Assembly (NCBI RefSeq): GCF_000429185.2
Contig: NZ_AUBJ02000001.1
Location: forward strand, 3,906,001 to 3,970,000
Direction of reading: 5' to 3'
DNA length: 64,000 nucleotides
DNA from: Actinoalloteichus caeruleus DSM 43889
GTDB taxonomy: Bacteria; Actinomycetota; Actinomycetes; Mycobacteriales; Pseudonocardiaceae
The notes beneath the pieces are model-generated. The model was not told where the DNA came from and made no database searches. It saw only the letters and a program-made list of their open reading frames with translations. Shown piece after piece: positions 43,897 to 52,788 of the stretch. A program made the translations under genes and the position numbers. Positions within the stretch are counted from its first letter, which is position 1. Every line of letters starts with the position of its first letter.

Positions 43897-44460
43897 TCAC
43901 CGGGTGCAGCCGATCGCCAGGAAGTCGACCGGCACCCCACCCTCCGCCCCCAACCGGTGCGGAACCCGCGAACTGAAACTCGCACTGTCACCCGAACCCA
44001 GCAGCACCGTCTCGGTACCGAACTCGATCCGCAACCGACCCTCCAGCACGTACACCCAGTCGTGGCCATCATGGGTGGCCAGGTCGGTGTCACGCCGCAC
44101 GGGTTCGAGCCGGTACCGGGCCGCGTACAGACCGGGCACCACCGCCCGAGGGGTCAACACCTGGGCGGACAGGCCCCCGCTGTTGACGCTGGGCACGTCC
44201 TCACCGCGCAACACCACCGCGGCGGGCCCCGGCGGCTGGTCGGTGAACAACTCCGCCACCGACACGTCCAGCCCCGCCGCCAGCCGCACCAGCACGTTCA
44301 GGGAGGGCAGCCGGTCCCCGCTCTCCAACCGGGACAGGTGCGGCTCGCTCAGGCCGCTGACCGTCGCCAGCTGCTGCTGGCTCAGTCCTCGGCGGGTGCG
44401 GAGCCTCCGCACCCGCCGGCCGAGCCCGGCGAGCGCCTGGTCCGAGACATCAACCGCCAT
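43897..44460 (-). CDS. XRE-family regulator with cupin domain
   Basis: A 187-residue regulator. The helix-turn-helix is LRTRRGLSQQQLATVSGLSEPHLSRLESGDRLPS in the first 55 residues, then a cupin sensor domain with THDGHDWVYVLEGRLRIEFG and SGDSASFSSRVPHRL. Such proteins repress amine or amino-acid-derived pathways and respond to small ligands. It is convergent with the MerR-PP2C gene. No target is apparent. Confidence 0.92.
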   Translation of the reverse strand: MAVDVSDQALAGLGRRVRRLRTRRGLSQQQLATVSGLSEPHLSRLESGDRLPSLNVLVRLAAGLDVSVAELFTDQPPGPAAVVLRGEDVPSVNSGGLSAQVLTPRAVVPGLYAARYRLEPVRRDTDLATHDGHDWVYVLEGRLRIEFGTETVLLGSGDSASFSSRVPHRLGAEGGVPVDFLAIGCTR

Positions 44461-44681
44461 ACCCCGCAGGTTACGTCAGCGGACCCGACGCGGCCCGCCG
44501 GCCGAAACCGGGCGCGACCGGAGGTCGGGGTGCCGACGGGGGCCAGGTCAGCGCGCGGTGTCGGGCCCGGGAGGCGCGGGTACCCCGATGGGCAGCGTTC
44601 CGCTGTGCTCGTGGTGGCCGCCGGCGCGGCCGTGGCGCCCGGGCCGACTGGGCGGGGAGCCGGAGGGGAGGGCGGTCGGAG

Positions 44682-45341
44682 ATGGCCAAGGGGAAGGTTC
44701 GTGTCCTGCTGGACCGCGCGGGGCGGACTTACTCGGACGAGGGAGGTGTCTCGCTCGCGGACAAGCCGGCGCCGCTGTACCGGCTGCTGGTGCTGTCCAT
44801 GCTGGCCTCGGCGCCGGTCCAGTCGCACCTGGCGATGGCGACGTCCCGCGAACTCGTCAGGAGCGGTTACGGAACTCCGGCGAAGGTGGCGGCGGCGGAC
44901 TGGCAGGAGCTGGTGGACGCGCTGGGGAGGGCCCACTACCGCCGGTACGACGAGAGCACCGCGACCTCGCTGCGGGAGGGCGCGGAGCTGGTGCGCGACC
45001 GGTACGGCGGCGATCTGCGCCGGATGCGGGACGAGGCGACCCGCACCGAGAACGGCACGAGGGTCCTGGACCGCGACCGGCTGCGGGAGCTGCTCACCGA
45101 GTTCCGCAGGATCGGGCCGACCGGGGCGGACATCTTCTGCCGGGAAGCGCAGCTGGTGTGGCCGGGGCTGCGCCCCTACTTCGACCGGAAGGCACTCGAC
45201 GGTGCCAGGCGCGTGGGCCTGCCCACCGACCCCGAGCGGCTCGCGTCACAGGTGGACGACCCCGAGGACTACGCCCGGCTGGCCGCCGCCCTGGTTCGGG
45301 TCACCCTCGACCGCGAGGTCGCGGAGGACGTGACGGCGTGA
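44682..45341 (+). CDS. HhH-GPD (endonuclease III-like) protein
   Basis: A 219-residue helical protein with the HhH-GPD glycosylase fold pattern (LYRLLVLSMLASAP near the start, then TEFRRIGPTGADIFCREAQ). The residue of the catalytic lysine (usual GVGRKTA) is not present; an Asp in PYFDRKAL may be the conserved acid. The four-cysteine iron-sulphur loop of endonuclease III is absent. It may be a monofunctional glycosylase-like protein or a non-catalytic DNA binder. It stands alone. Confidence 0.7.
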   Translation: MAKGKVRVLLDRAGRTYSDEGGVSLADKPAPLYRLLVLSMLASAPVQSHLAMATSRELVRSGYGTPAKVAAADWQELVDALGRAHYRRYDESTATSLREGAELVRDRYGGDLRRMRDEATRTENGTRVLDRDRLRELLTEFRRIGPTGADIFCREAQLVWPGLRPYFDRKALDGARRVGLPTDPERLASQVDDPEDYARLAAALVRVTLDREVAEDVTA

Positions 45342-45439
45342 CAGCGGGGAACGGCCGGCCGGGGTGCGGGACCGGCGGCCGGCCGGTGGGCGCCGACAGC
45401 CGATCGGACGGTTTCCCTCGCTGGTCGGCGGCGGAGACG

Positions 45440-45910
45440 TCAGATGATGGAGACGGCGACGACGAGGCCGAGCGCGAGGTGCGCGGCGGCCACCACGAAG
45501 CTCCCGGCGGTCAGCTCGTCGTCGTGGATGAGCTGACCGATCTGGACCCGCGCCACCCACTCGAGCACCCGCACGGCGACGACCTGGGCGATGATGCCGA
45601 CGAGACCGAAGACCACGGCGGCGATCAGGCCCTCCACCAGGACACCGGAGGCGTTGTAGATCGCGACGACCACGATCAGGGCCATGCTGAACAACCCGGA
45701 CGACGTGATGACCACGGCGTTGGGCTTGCCGGCCCGCACCAACTCGTTCAGCCGGCCGGGTGTGGTGAGGTCGATCGCGAAGAAGGCGACCAGCATCAGC
45801 AACAGCCCCACGACCGCGTAGAGGGCGATCGCGCCCACACCCTGGCCGAGCATCGAGAAGTAGTCCGCGTTCAGGGCGAGCTGGGTCTGGGTGGCGAGTG
45901 GGCTGGCCAC
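45440..45910 (-). CDS. DUF350 membrane protein (YjfL-like)
   Basis: A 156-residue protein with four membrane helices arranged as two DUF350 repeats (GQGVGAIALYAVVGLLLMLVA and GLIAAVVFGLVGIIAQVVAV, each with a companion helix). GGAGGAGG precedes the GTG start. It lies 136 bases downstream of a glutathionylspermidine-synthase-like ATP-grasp gene and a DUF1190-like gene on the same strand, the trio seen in E. coli as YjfL, YjfC and YjfM. The group is linked to membrane stress responses, but its biochemical role is unknown. Confidence 0.88.
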   Translation of the reverse strand: MASPLATQTQLALNADYFSMLGQGVGAIALYAVVGLLLMLVAFFAIDLTTPGRLNELVRAGKPNAVVITSSGLFSMALIVVVAIYNASGVLVEGLIAAVVFGLVGIIAQVVAVRVLEWVARVQIGQLIHDDELTAGSFVVAAAHLALGLVVAVSII

Positions 45911-46046
45911 GGCGTGGAACCTCCTCCGGTCTGACTGGCCACTGCGGCCTGTCGGCGGACCAAGTCTTACCCGAGATGGACCACCAGGCGACCGGCGGGT
46001 CCAGATCTTTGACCGTTATGCAACGCTTTGGGAACTCGTTCGCGTC

Positions 46047-47210
46047 TCAGCCGGGAATCCGGTGTGGCACGAAGGCGGCTCCGTCGTCGGTGACCAGCCC
46101 GGCGGACTCCCGGATCCCCAGCCCCGCCGACTCGTCACCGACCACCCAGGCGCCCAGCACCGGGCGCATGCCGTCGAACTCGGGAAGCGGGTCGAGCATC
46201 TGGTAGACGAAGCCCTCGTCCCCGTACACGCCGCCCGTCTCCTGCTCCATCCCGGGAGCGACGATCTTGATGTTGGCGCCCTCCCGTCCCAGGCGGGGCT
46301 TGCGGACGTACTCCGTGAGCATGCCCGGGTCGTCCAGGTAGGCCGGCAGCAGGTTGGGGTGGCCGGGGTACATCTCCCAGAGGACGGCGAGCAGCGCCTT
46401 GTTCGACAGCAGCATCTTCCACAGCGGTTCGACCCAGAGGGTCTGGGGCTGCGACGGCAGGACGTGCTCGCCGAAGACGTCGTCGACCACCCATTCCCAC
46501 GGGTACAGCTTGCAGACCGTCGACATGGGGGCTTCCTCCAGGTCGACGAACCGCTCCAGCAGGGGGTCCCAGCCGATCTCCTCGATGGGGAGGCCGACGG
46601 TGTTCAGGCCGGCCTCGGCGGCGGTCTCCTGGAGGTAGGCGGCGGTGATGTGGTCCTCACCGGTGCTGTCGCCCCCGGACCAGGTGAAGTGGATCTCGTC
46701 GGAGGGCAGCGAACCGGCGATGTGCTCCCACCGGGCCACCAGCTTCTCGTGGATCGAGTTCCACTGGTCCGACCCCTCGTGGGTGTCGGTGAGCCAGTGC
46801 CACTGCACGACCGCGGCCTCCAGCAGCGAGGTCGGGGTGTCCGCGTTGTACTCGAGCAGCTTGGCCGGCCCGGTCCCGTCGTAACGCAGGTCGAAGCGCC
46901 CGTAGAGGTACGGATCGTGCCGTTTCCACGACTCGACCACGTAGGGCCAGACCTGCTCGGAGATGCCGAAGTCCCGGAAGCGGTCGGCCGCGACGGCGTT
47001 CTCGACCGCTTCGAGGCACATCGAGTGGAGCAGCTCGACGTCAGCCTCCACCGACAGCACCTCGTCGAGCTGGAACACGTAGTGCACCGACTCGTCCCAG
47101 TAGGGACGTGGTTCCCCGTCCCGGCCGCGCGAGGGGGTTCCGAAGACCAGCCCCTGCGACTCGACCCGCTGCCGCCAGTCCGGCCTTGGCTCCGACATCT
47201 CCCGGTGCAC
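46047..47210 (-). CDS. Glutathionylspermidine-synthase-like ATP-grasp protein
   Basis: A 387-residue ATP-grasp ligase of the GSP_synth family (YgiC/YjfC type, lacking the amidase half of GspSA). RFDLRYDGTGPAKLLEYNADTP and VGDESAGLGIRES flank the ATP-grasp fold, with LRKPRLGREGANI-like basic residues (VRKPRLGREGANIKIV) that bind ATP. The native ligation target is unlikely to be glutathione, which actinobacteria do not usually make. GTG at 47210 lies eight bases after GGGAG; the DUF1190-like stop is five bases away. Confidence 0.9.
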   Translation of the reverse strand: MHREMSEPRPDWRQRVESQGLVFGTPSRGRDGEPRPYWDESVHYVFQLDEVLSVEADVELLHSMCLEAVENAVAADRFRDFGISEQVWPYVVESWKRHDPYLYGRFDLRYDGTGPAKLLEYNADTPTSLLEAAVVQWHWLTDTHEGSDQWNSIHEKLVARWEHIAGSLPSDEIHFTWSGGDSTGEDHITAAYLQETAAEAGLNTVGLPIEEIGWDPLLERFVDLEEAPMSTVCKLYPWEWVVDDVFGEHVLPSQPQTLWVEPLWKMLLSNKALLAVLWEMYPGHPNLLPAYLDDPGMLTEYVRKPRLGREGANIKIVAPGMEQETGGVYGDEGFVYQMLDPLPEFDGMRPVLGAWVVGDESAGLGIRESAGLVTDDGAAFVPHRIPG

Positions 47211-47214
47211 CTGG

Positions 47215-47883
47215 TCAGCTCCCCCCGCTGCCCCGTCCGGTGCCGAAACCGCCCCGTTGGATGGTCGTCCCGGACTGGGTCCTGATCTCCGCGTTGTTGG
47301 GACGCACAGTAGTCCCCCCGGACACCGTGCCCCCCGGGTTGGGGGTCCCTCCGTAGTTGTAGTGGTAGCTGTTCCCCGCGATCCAGATCAGACCGCCCGT
47401 CCCGACGTAGCCACCGTTGGAGGTCGCCTGCTGCGGGTCGCAGTAGCTCTCGTCCTCGACGACGTTGTCCTCGGAGTCGACGCAGTAGGCGGTGACCTCC
47501 TCGTTGGGCTGGGCGGCCGCGTACATCACGGCGACCAGCGCCACGACGCCGACGGTGACGCCGCCGCCGATGAGGACGCGCTTGCGGGTCCTCGCCCTGG
47601 CCTCGGCGGCGGCCGCGGCGCGCTCCTCCTCCTCGCGGCGACGCCGCTCCGCTGCCATCCGGGCCCGCTTCTCGGCGAGGGTGGGTTCGCGGGGCTTGGT
47701 CACCCCGAACTCCTGCTGCCGGATCTGGCCCCGCCGTGGTGGCGTGGGACGGGACGACATCGGCCCGCTGCCCCGCTGGCCAGGCGGTGGAGTGGTTCCG
47801 CCGCCTTCGACATGCCGGTCGGACCCGCCCTCATTACTCTCGGGAGGCTGCTTCGGGTCGTGGTCTCGGTCGTGATTCGTCAT
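47215..47883 (-). CDS. DUF1190-like envelope protein (YgiB/YjfM-like)
   Basis: A 222-residue protein with an acidic/Pro-rich cytoplasmic head, a charged Glu/Arg/Ala helix (ERRRREEEERAAAAAEAR), one membrane helix (LIGGGVTVGVVALVAVMYAAA), and an external part with TAYCVDSEDNVVEDESYCD. It ends in Gly/Thr/Tyr-rich sequence with QRGGFGTG, the tail motif of DUF1190/YgiB proteins. I assign the family by this pattern and by the adjacent ATP-grasp partner. It is likely anchored with its C-terminus outside. Confidence 0.72.
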   Translation of the reverse strand: MTNHDRDHDPKQPPESNEGGSDRHVEGGGTTPPPGQRGSGPMSSRPTPPRRGQIRQQEFGVTKPREPTLAEKRARMAAERRRREEEERAAAAAEARARTRKRVLIGGGVTVGVVALVAVMYAAAQPNEEVTAYCVDSEDNVVEDESYCDPQQATSNGGYVGTGGLIWIAGNSYHYNYGGTPNPGGTVSGGTTVRPNNAEIRTQSGTTIQRGGFGTGRGSGGS

Positions 47884-48023
47884 TGGCTACCCCCACGGCA
47901 CCGTGCTTCCTTGGTAACTGGGACGCAAAATTCCCACCGTTGGACCTTATTTTCACCCGAATGGACGAATTTGGCCAGGTAGGTTGAGGTGGAGCACGAT
48001 CAGTGTGCACCTCCTGAGCAGGC

Positions 48024-49298
48024 ATGATGGATGAGATGCCCGAGATGAGCGAGCAGAGCGAGCAACGGCAGAACCCCCGCCGCCGCAACACGCGCGTGAT
48101 CATGATCGGCGCGGTGCTCGGCGCGACCGCGGTGCTCATCGCGACCGCGCTGGCGATCCTGCCCGTCGGTGGGCCCGGTGGTGACCGCCCCAGTCCCGGC
48201 GCCGAACGCGGTGGCGAGGAGACCGAGCAGGAACCACAGCCGTACCAGCTGGTCTTCGAGGCCAACCCGGGTGAGTGCCTGTTCTGGACCGAGGACGACG
48301 CCTCGGACATCCGGACCGTGACCTGCGGCGAACCCCACCTCTTCGAGGTCACGGGGAAGGTCGACCTCGCGCAGATCCAGGTCGACGACAACGGCGAGGT
48401 CGTCCCGGAGGGCGGGGAGGACGCTCCCCCCGCTGGTCCGGCGGCGGCACCGGGTGCGGGCACCGAACCCTCCGACGGCGTCGAGCCGCCGGGACCGCCG
48501 GAGCCGAACTTCCCCTACGCCGACGAGGACGCCCCCTTCCCCACGCCCGAGCAGTGGCTGGAGCTCAAGGACCAGCAGTGCGTCCCGCTGTCCAGGGACT
48601 ACCTCAGCGGCCAGCTCGACCCGTACGGCCGGTTCAGCGTCAACGCCTTCACCCCGGACCGGGACACCTGGGACGACGGGGACCGGACCATGCACTGCGC
48701 GCTCCAGCTGACCACGATCTCCGGCGGGCTCTACCCGATCACGGGACGGGTGGCCGAGCTGGAGCAGGCCGACGTCCACGAGCCCGGCGTCTGCCTGGGG
48801 ATCAACGGCGCGAACCTGGCCGATCCGGTCGACTGCGCGGAGCCCCACGCCCAGGAGATCGTCTCCGTCATCGACCTCTCCGACCAGTTCCCGGACGCCT
48901 ACCCGGGGACCGACGCGCAGGACGAGTACCTCGCGCCGGCATGCCGGGAGGCCTCGACGGAGTACGCGGGGATGCCGGTCGTCGACAAGGGGGTGGTCCC
49001 CTCGTGGAGCACGCTGGCGCCCGAGAGCTGGGAAGCGGGCACCAGGAAGGTCAAATGCTTCGTCGCGCAGCTGCTCCCGGACGGCAGCGGCTACGCCCCG
49101 ATCACGGGTAGCGTGACCGGCGACATCACCGTGGGCGACCAGCCGGCACCGCCTCCGTCGGAGACGGTGCGGCCGGGCGTGCCGGTGCCGACCGAGGAAC
49201 CGTCCACGCCGGCCGAGCCCTCGGGCGAGCCGTCGGACGCGGTTCCCCCGTCCGACGCCCCCGATCGGTCGGGTGAACCGGACAGCGAAGGAAACTGA
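48024..49298 (+). CDS. Septum-formation domain membrane protein
   Basis: A 424-residue single-pass membrane protein with a short cytoplasmic head, one helix (VIMIGAVLGATAVLIATALAI), and a large outer part with two cysteine-bearing septum-formation domains (ANPGECLFW with VTCGEPHLFEV; EPGVCLGI with CAEPHAQEI). The tail is Pro/Ser/Glu-rich. It matches Rv3835 in topology and in position upstream of the zincin-like protease. Its stop overlaps the next ATG by one base, so they are cotranslated. Function in division is presumed only. Confidence 0.9.
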   Translation: MMDEMPEMSEQSEQRQNPRRRNTRVIMIGAVLGATAVLIATALAILPVGGPGGDRPSPGAERGGEETEQEPQPYQLVFEANPGECLFWTEDDASDIRTVTCGEPHLFEVTGKVDLAQIQVDDNGEVVPEGGEDAPPAGPAAAPGAGTEPSDGVEPPGPPEPNFPYADEDAPFPTPEQWLELKDQQCVPLSRDYLSGQLDPYGRFSVNAFTPDRDTWDDGDRTMHCALQLTTISGGLYPITGRVAELEQADVHEPGVCLGINGANLADPVDCAEPHAQEIVSVIDLSDQFPDAYPGTDAQDEYLAPACREASTEYAGMPVVDKGVVPSWSTLAPESWEAGTRKVKCFVAQLLPDGSGYAPITGSVTGDITVGDQPAPPPSETVRPGVPVPTEEPSTPAEPSGEPSDAVPPSDAPDRSGEPDSEGN

Positions 49299-49648
49299 TG
49301 CCGGTAGAGATGTCCCGGGCCCGCTTCGACGAGCTGGTCTCCGAGGCGCTCGACCTCGTGCCCGAGCGGTTCGCCGCCGCCATGAACAACGTGGTCGTCC
49401 TGGTGGAGGACCACAACGAGGAGGACCCCGGGCTGCTCGGGCTGTACGAGGGGGTCGCGCTCACCGAACGCGACTCCACCTACACGGGGATGCTGCCGGA
49501 CCGCATCTTCGTCTACCGGAGCCCACTGTTGGAGATGTGCGGGAGCGAGGAGGAGGTGGTGGACGAGGTGGCCATCACGGTCGTCCACGAGATCGCCCAC
49601 CACTTCGGCATCGACGACGAGACCCTGCACGAGCTCGGCTGGGCCTGA
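49298..49648 (+). CDS. Zincin-like metallopeptidase domain protein
   Basis: A 116-residue compact protein of the PF06262 type. HEIAHHFGIDDE near residue 97 is the HExxH zinc motif with the third ligand acid or aspartate downstream (DDETLHEL). It is the counterpart of Rv3836. Peptidase activity has not been established for this family. Translation is coupled to the septum-formation gene. Confidence 0.92.
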   Translation: MPVEMSRARFDELVSEALDLVPERFAAAMNNVVVLVEDHNEEDPGLLGLYEGVALTERDSTYTGMLPDRIFVYRSPLLEMCGSEEEVVDEVAITVVHEIAHHFGIDDETLHELGWA

Positions 49649-49670
49649 GCCGGAGCCCCGGGCCCGCTGG

Positions 49671-50333
49671 TCAGTCGCCGGCCGCGCCCGCGCCGGCCGG
49701 TTGGTCGTCGCCGATGTCGTCGTGCCCGGTCCAGAACACGCAGCGCCACCCGGAGGCGAGCGAGGTGTCCGCCTCCAGCACGACGCGGCCGGTGTTGGGC
49801 AGCAGGACCTCGTCGGCCGCCCGGCCCGTCACGTTCTCGGCGATCCAGCCCCCCACCAGGCGCAGCGCGGCTCCGTGGCTGACGAGGACCACCGTGCCCT
49901 CGGGGTGCCGGTCGCGCAGCTCCTCGAGCACCGGGAGGAAGCGGTCGAGCACGTCCTGGCCGGACTCCCCGCCGGGGAGGCGACTGCTCACCAGTCCCGT
50001 GTGCCAGGAGCCGAAGATCTCGTGGAACGTCCTGAGCGCGTCGACGTCGGAGCGGCCCTCCAACTCGCCGCACTGCACCTCGTGGACGCCCTCCAGGACC
50101 TCGACGGTGTGGCCGTGCCGGGCGGCCAGGGGCGCGGCCGTCTGCCGCGCCCGGGTCGCCACGCTGGCGTAGACGGCGACGACCGGTTCCTCGGCCAGCT
50201 CCTCGGCCAGCGCCTCCGCCTGGAGGCGGCCCAGGTCGGTGAGGGGCGGGCCCGGCGGTCGGCTGTCGAGCACGCCGCCCACGTTGGACTCGGTCTCGCC
50301 GTGCCTCGCCAGGACCAGCCGGAACGCGCTCAT
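49671..50333 (-). CDS. Histidine phosphatase (phosphoglycerate-mutase-like)
   Basis: A 220-residue histidine phosphatase. RHGETESN holds the phosphorylated His11. SVATRARQTAAPLA and VLVSHGAALRLVGG supply the second arginine and histidine. It corresponds to Rv3837c, next to pheA, and is likely a small-molecule phosphatase rather than glycolytic mutase. A GGAGGGGAGAGAGGT stretch precedes ATG at 50333, and it overlaps the pheA stop by four bases. Confidence 0.92.
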   Translation of the reverse strand: MSAFRLVLARHGETESNVGGVLDSRPPGPPLTDLGRLQAEALAEELAEEPVVAVYASVATRARQTAAPLAARHGHTVEVLEGVHEVQCGELEGRSDVDALRTFHEIFGSWHTGLVSSRLPGGESGQDVLDRFLPVLEELRDRHPEGTVVLVSHGAALRLVGGWIAENVTGRAADEVLLPNTGRVVLEADTSLASGWRCVFWTGHDDIGDDQPAGAGAAGD

Positions 50334-51289
50334 ACCTCTCTCCCCTCCCTGACCGCGCGCACCCACGCGCTGGCCTCTGCGAACACTTCGTCGGACGTGT
50401 GCCGGCCCTCGTCGGGGCCGTGGACCCTCGGTATCGCGTCCGCCTTCGCGAACGAACCGAGGAACCGGACGGTGACGCAGCGGCGCCGGAGGGCGGCGAG
50501 ACCGTCCGCCATCCTCGACTCGCCGACGTGACCGTCGAGGTCCAGGAAGAAGCGGTACTCGCCGAGGCGGTTCCTGGTCGGCCGCGACTCGATCCGACTC
50601 AGGCTGATGTCGCGGAGGGCCAGCTCGTGGAGGGCACCCGCGAGGGACCCGGGGTGGTTGGGCAGGACGACCGCGATGGAGGTGCGGTCCCACCCGGTGG
50701 GCGGCGGCGGCGCGACGGGCCGGCTGAGCAGCAGGAAGCGAGTCTCCGCGTGCCGGACGTCGGCGACGTCCTCGGCCACGGCCGCGAGGCCGTAGTGCTC
50801 GGCGGCCACCGGTGTGCTGACCGACGCGTCCACCTCCCCGTCCCGGACCGACCTGGCGGCGGCAGCGGTCGAGGTGCTGGGCAGCACGGCCGCCCGGGGG
50901 ACGTTCTCGGCCAACCAGTTCCGCACCTGGGCGGCGGCGTGGGGGTGCGTCGCGACGGTGCGCACCCGGTCCAGGGTGGTTCCGGGGCGGGTCAGCACGC
51001 TGAAGCGGACCGGGAGCACGGTCTCGGCCACGGCCACGGTGGGCGCACCGGAACTGAGCGCGTCCAGGGTCGCGACGACGGAGCCCTCGACGCTGTTCTC
51101 GACGGGCACGACGGCCAGCTCGGCGGTGGGCTCGGCGTCCGAGGTCCCGGAGACCGCCCGCACCGCCTCGTCGATGGTGGCCGAGGGCGCGAGCGCGCTG
51201 CCCCCGGGAAGCACCTCGGCGCGCCCCAGCGCCCGTGCCGCCTGCTCGCTGAACGTTCCCTCGGGACCGAGATAGACGACACGCGGCAT
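50330..51289 (-). CDS. pheA: Prephenate dehydratase
   Basis: A 319-residue enzyme converting prephenate to phenylpyruvate in phenylalanine synthesis. The catalytic domain begins VVYLGPEGTFSEQAA and includes VVPVENSVEGSV and the TRF motif in HAETRFLLLS. The ACT domain (SIAVVLPNHPGSLAGALHELA, then SRIESRPTRNRLGEYRFFLD) gives feedback control by phenylalanine. It matches Rv3838c. The ATG at 51289 is the family start. The next gene overlaps by four bases. Confidence 0.95.
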   Translation of the reverse strand: MPRVVYLGPEGTFSEQAARALGRAEVLPGGSALAPSATIDEAVRAVSGTSDAEPTAELAVVPVENSVEGSVVATLDALSSGAPTVAVAETVLPVRFSVLTRPGTTLDRVRTVATHPHAAAQVRNWLAENVPRAAVLPSTSTAAAARSVRDGEVDASVSTPVAAEHYGLAAVAEDVADVRHAETRFLLLSRPVAPPPPTGWDRTSIAVVLPNHPGSLAGALHELALRDISLSRIESRPTRNRLGEYRFFLDLDGHVGESRMADGLAALRRRCVTVRFLGSFAKADAIPRVHGPDEGRHTSDEVFAEASAWVRAVREGREV

Positions 51290-51459
51290 GTTCGCCACCC
51301 TACGGGCCTGCCGGGGGTGGCCGTCGAGGGGTGGGGACGAACGGACGGCGACGATCTCCCGCCTGGAGGACAGCCCTTCCACCCTGGTGGATGAAGATCA
51401 CTGGTTGGCAACGGACGCCCTGGTTACGTCGGCGGTCGGGCTCCTGAAATGCTTGGGGC

Positions 51460-52053
51460 GTGACCGACGTTTCGGTGCGTTCCACACTCCGAGGAGGCCA
51501 ACAGCTCCAGCTGGTGCTCTGCGCGCTGGACGACCGCATGGCGAAGGCGTGGCACGAGATCTCCGAGGCAAGACCGGGAATGAGCGTGCACCAGGGCTCC
51601 ATCCTGGAACTTCCCGTCGACGCGGTGGTCAGCCCGGCCAACTCGTACGGCTGGATGCGCGGCGGCATCGACGCGCTCTACGCCCGGGCTTTCCCCCAGG
51701 TCGAGGAGCACGTCCGCAGTGCCGTACTCGCCTACCACGGTGGGGAGCTGCCGGTGGGTGAATCGCTCGCGGTGCCCACCGGGGCGGCCCGGCCCGGCTG
51801 GCTGATCAGCGCGCCGACCATGCGGGAACCCGGGGAGCTCCTTCCCCAGGACACCGTGCACCCCTACCTCGCCGCGCGAGCCGTGCTCCGGCTCTGGGCG
51901 GAGGGACTGCTGGAGAGCGGCATGCCGGTCCGGCACGCCGTGCGCAGCGTCGCGATGCCCGGTCTGGGCACGGGGGTGGGTGGCGTCGCTCCCGAGACCT
52001 GCGCTCGGCAGATCGCGGCGGCATGGGACGAGGTGTTGGCCGACATCCGTTGA
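51460..52053 (+). CDS. Macro-domain protein
   Basis: A 197-residue protein with a macro domain, binding ADP-ribose or related ligands. VHQGSILELPVDAVVSPANSYGWMRGGIDALYA carries the conserved aspartate/asparagine (NSYG) and glycine-rich contacts, and MPGLGTGVGGVAPETCARQI is the second ligand loop. It could be an ADP-ribosyl hydrolase or a binding protein. GTG at 51460. It is divergent from pheA. Confidence 0.88.
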   Translation: MTDVSVRSTLRGGQQLQLVLCALDDRMAKAWHEISEARPGMSVHQGSILELPVDAVVSPANSYGWMRGGIDALYARAFPQVEEHVRSAVLAYHGGELPVGESLAVPTGAARPGWLISAPTMREPGELLPQDTVHPYLAARAVLRLWAEGLLESGMPVRHAVRSVAMPGLGTGVGGVAPETCARQIAAAWDEVLADIR

Positions 52054-52062
52054 CCCCGACCA

Positions 52063-52095
52063 GTGACCCCGGCCCGCGCGCAGGGCCGGGGTCAC
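52063..52095. terminator. Bidirectional terminator between macro and hsp20 genes
   Basis: A perfect 13-bp stem GTGACCCCGGCCC and its complement with a 7-base loop, lying between the two convergent stop codons. Confidence 0.8.
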
Positions 52096-52103
52096 CTGAT
52101 CGC

Positions 52104-52625
52104 TCACTCCGAGGTGGGCCGCTCGCCCTCGGGCTCGGCGGGCTCGACGGTCGTCCCCACCGCCGCCTGCCGGACGGGCACCCGGGTGGCCACCGCCTCG
52201 CGGGGCGTGACCTGCCGCACGAGGACCCGCAGCAGCCCCTGGTCGTAGTCGGCGCTCACCTGCTCGGCGGTCACGTGCCGGGGCAGGGCGAACTCGCGGC
52301 GGAAACCGCCGCCCCTGATCTCCCTGGCGAGGACCGCGTCGCTGTCGGCCCGTTCCTCCTCACGCCGCTGGCCGCTGATCACCAGCCGGCCCTGGGACAC
52401 CTCGACGGCGACGTCGTTGGTGATGTCCACCCCGGGCAGCTCCAGCGTGATCAGCACGTCCTCACCGCTGCGCACCACGTCCGCCGCCGGGACGAACCCG
52501 GCCGCGCGCCGGGCCCCGAAGGCCCGGTCGACCATCGCGTCGAACCTGCGGTCGATATCCCTGTCGACACCGCGCACCAGCGCGCTGAACGGATCCCACA
52601 CCGGTCGACGAGCACTCGTGGTCAT
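52104..52625 (-). CDS. Small heat-shock protein Hsp20
   Basis: A 173-residue alpha-crystallin-type chaperone that holds unfolded proteins. The crystallin domain runs from DVVRSGEDVLITLELPGVDI through GQRREEERADSD to FRREFALPRHVTAEQVSADYDQGLLRVLV, followed by a Pro/Glu-rich C-terminal extension containing VRQAAVGTTV. AGGGAG precedes ATG at 52625. Two CIRCE elements upstream indicate control by HrcA. It is divergent from the DosR-like gene; in M. tuberculosis the Hsp20 HspX is a DosR target, an interesting parallel. Confidence 0.94.
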   Translation of the reverse strand: MTTSARRPVWDPFSALVRGVDRDIDRRFDAMVDRAFGARRAAGFVPAADVVRSGEDVLITLELPGVDITNDVAVEVSQGRLVISGQRREEERADSDAVLAREIRGGGFRREFALPRHVTAEQVSADYDQGLLRVLVRQVTPREAVATRVPVRQAAVGTTVEPAEPEGERPTSE

Positions 52626-52721
52626 CTCGAACTCCCTCTCCGCTCCGAATCGGCACTCGGTCCCGTGCGTGCCCACCGGCTCGGCTGACGGGGTTCCCCG
52701 CCCCACTCCCACCGACCCGAT

Positions 52722-52748
52722 TTGGCACTCACCTGTCATGAGTGCCAA
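52722..52748. promoter_or_regulatory. CIRCE element 1 (HrcA operator)
   Basis: TTGGCACTC and GAGTGCCAA arms separated by nine bases, matching the CIRCE consensus TTAGCACTC-N9-GAGTGCTAA with one symmetric change. It ends 97 bases upstream of the hsp20 ATG. Confidence 0.85.
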
Positions 52749-52788
52749 CGGTGCCGGCGCTGGCGTTGTTCCCGAACTCGCCAAAAAA

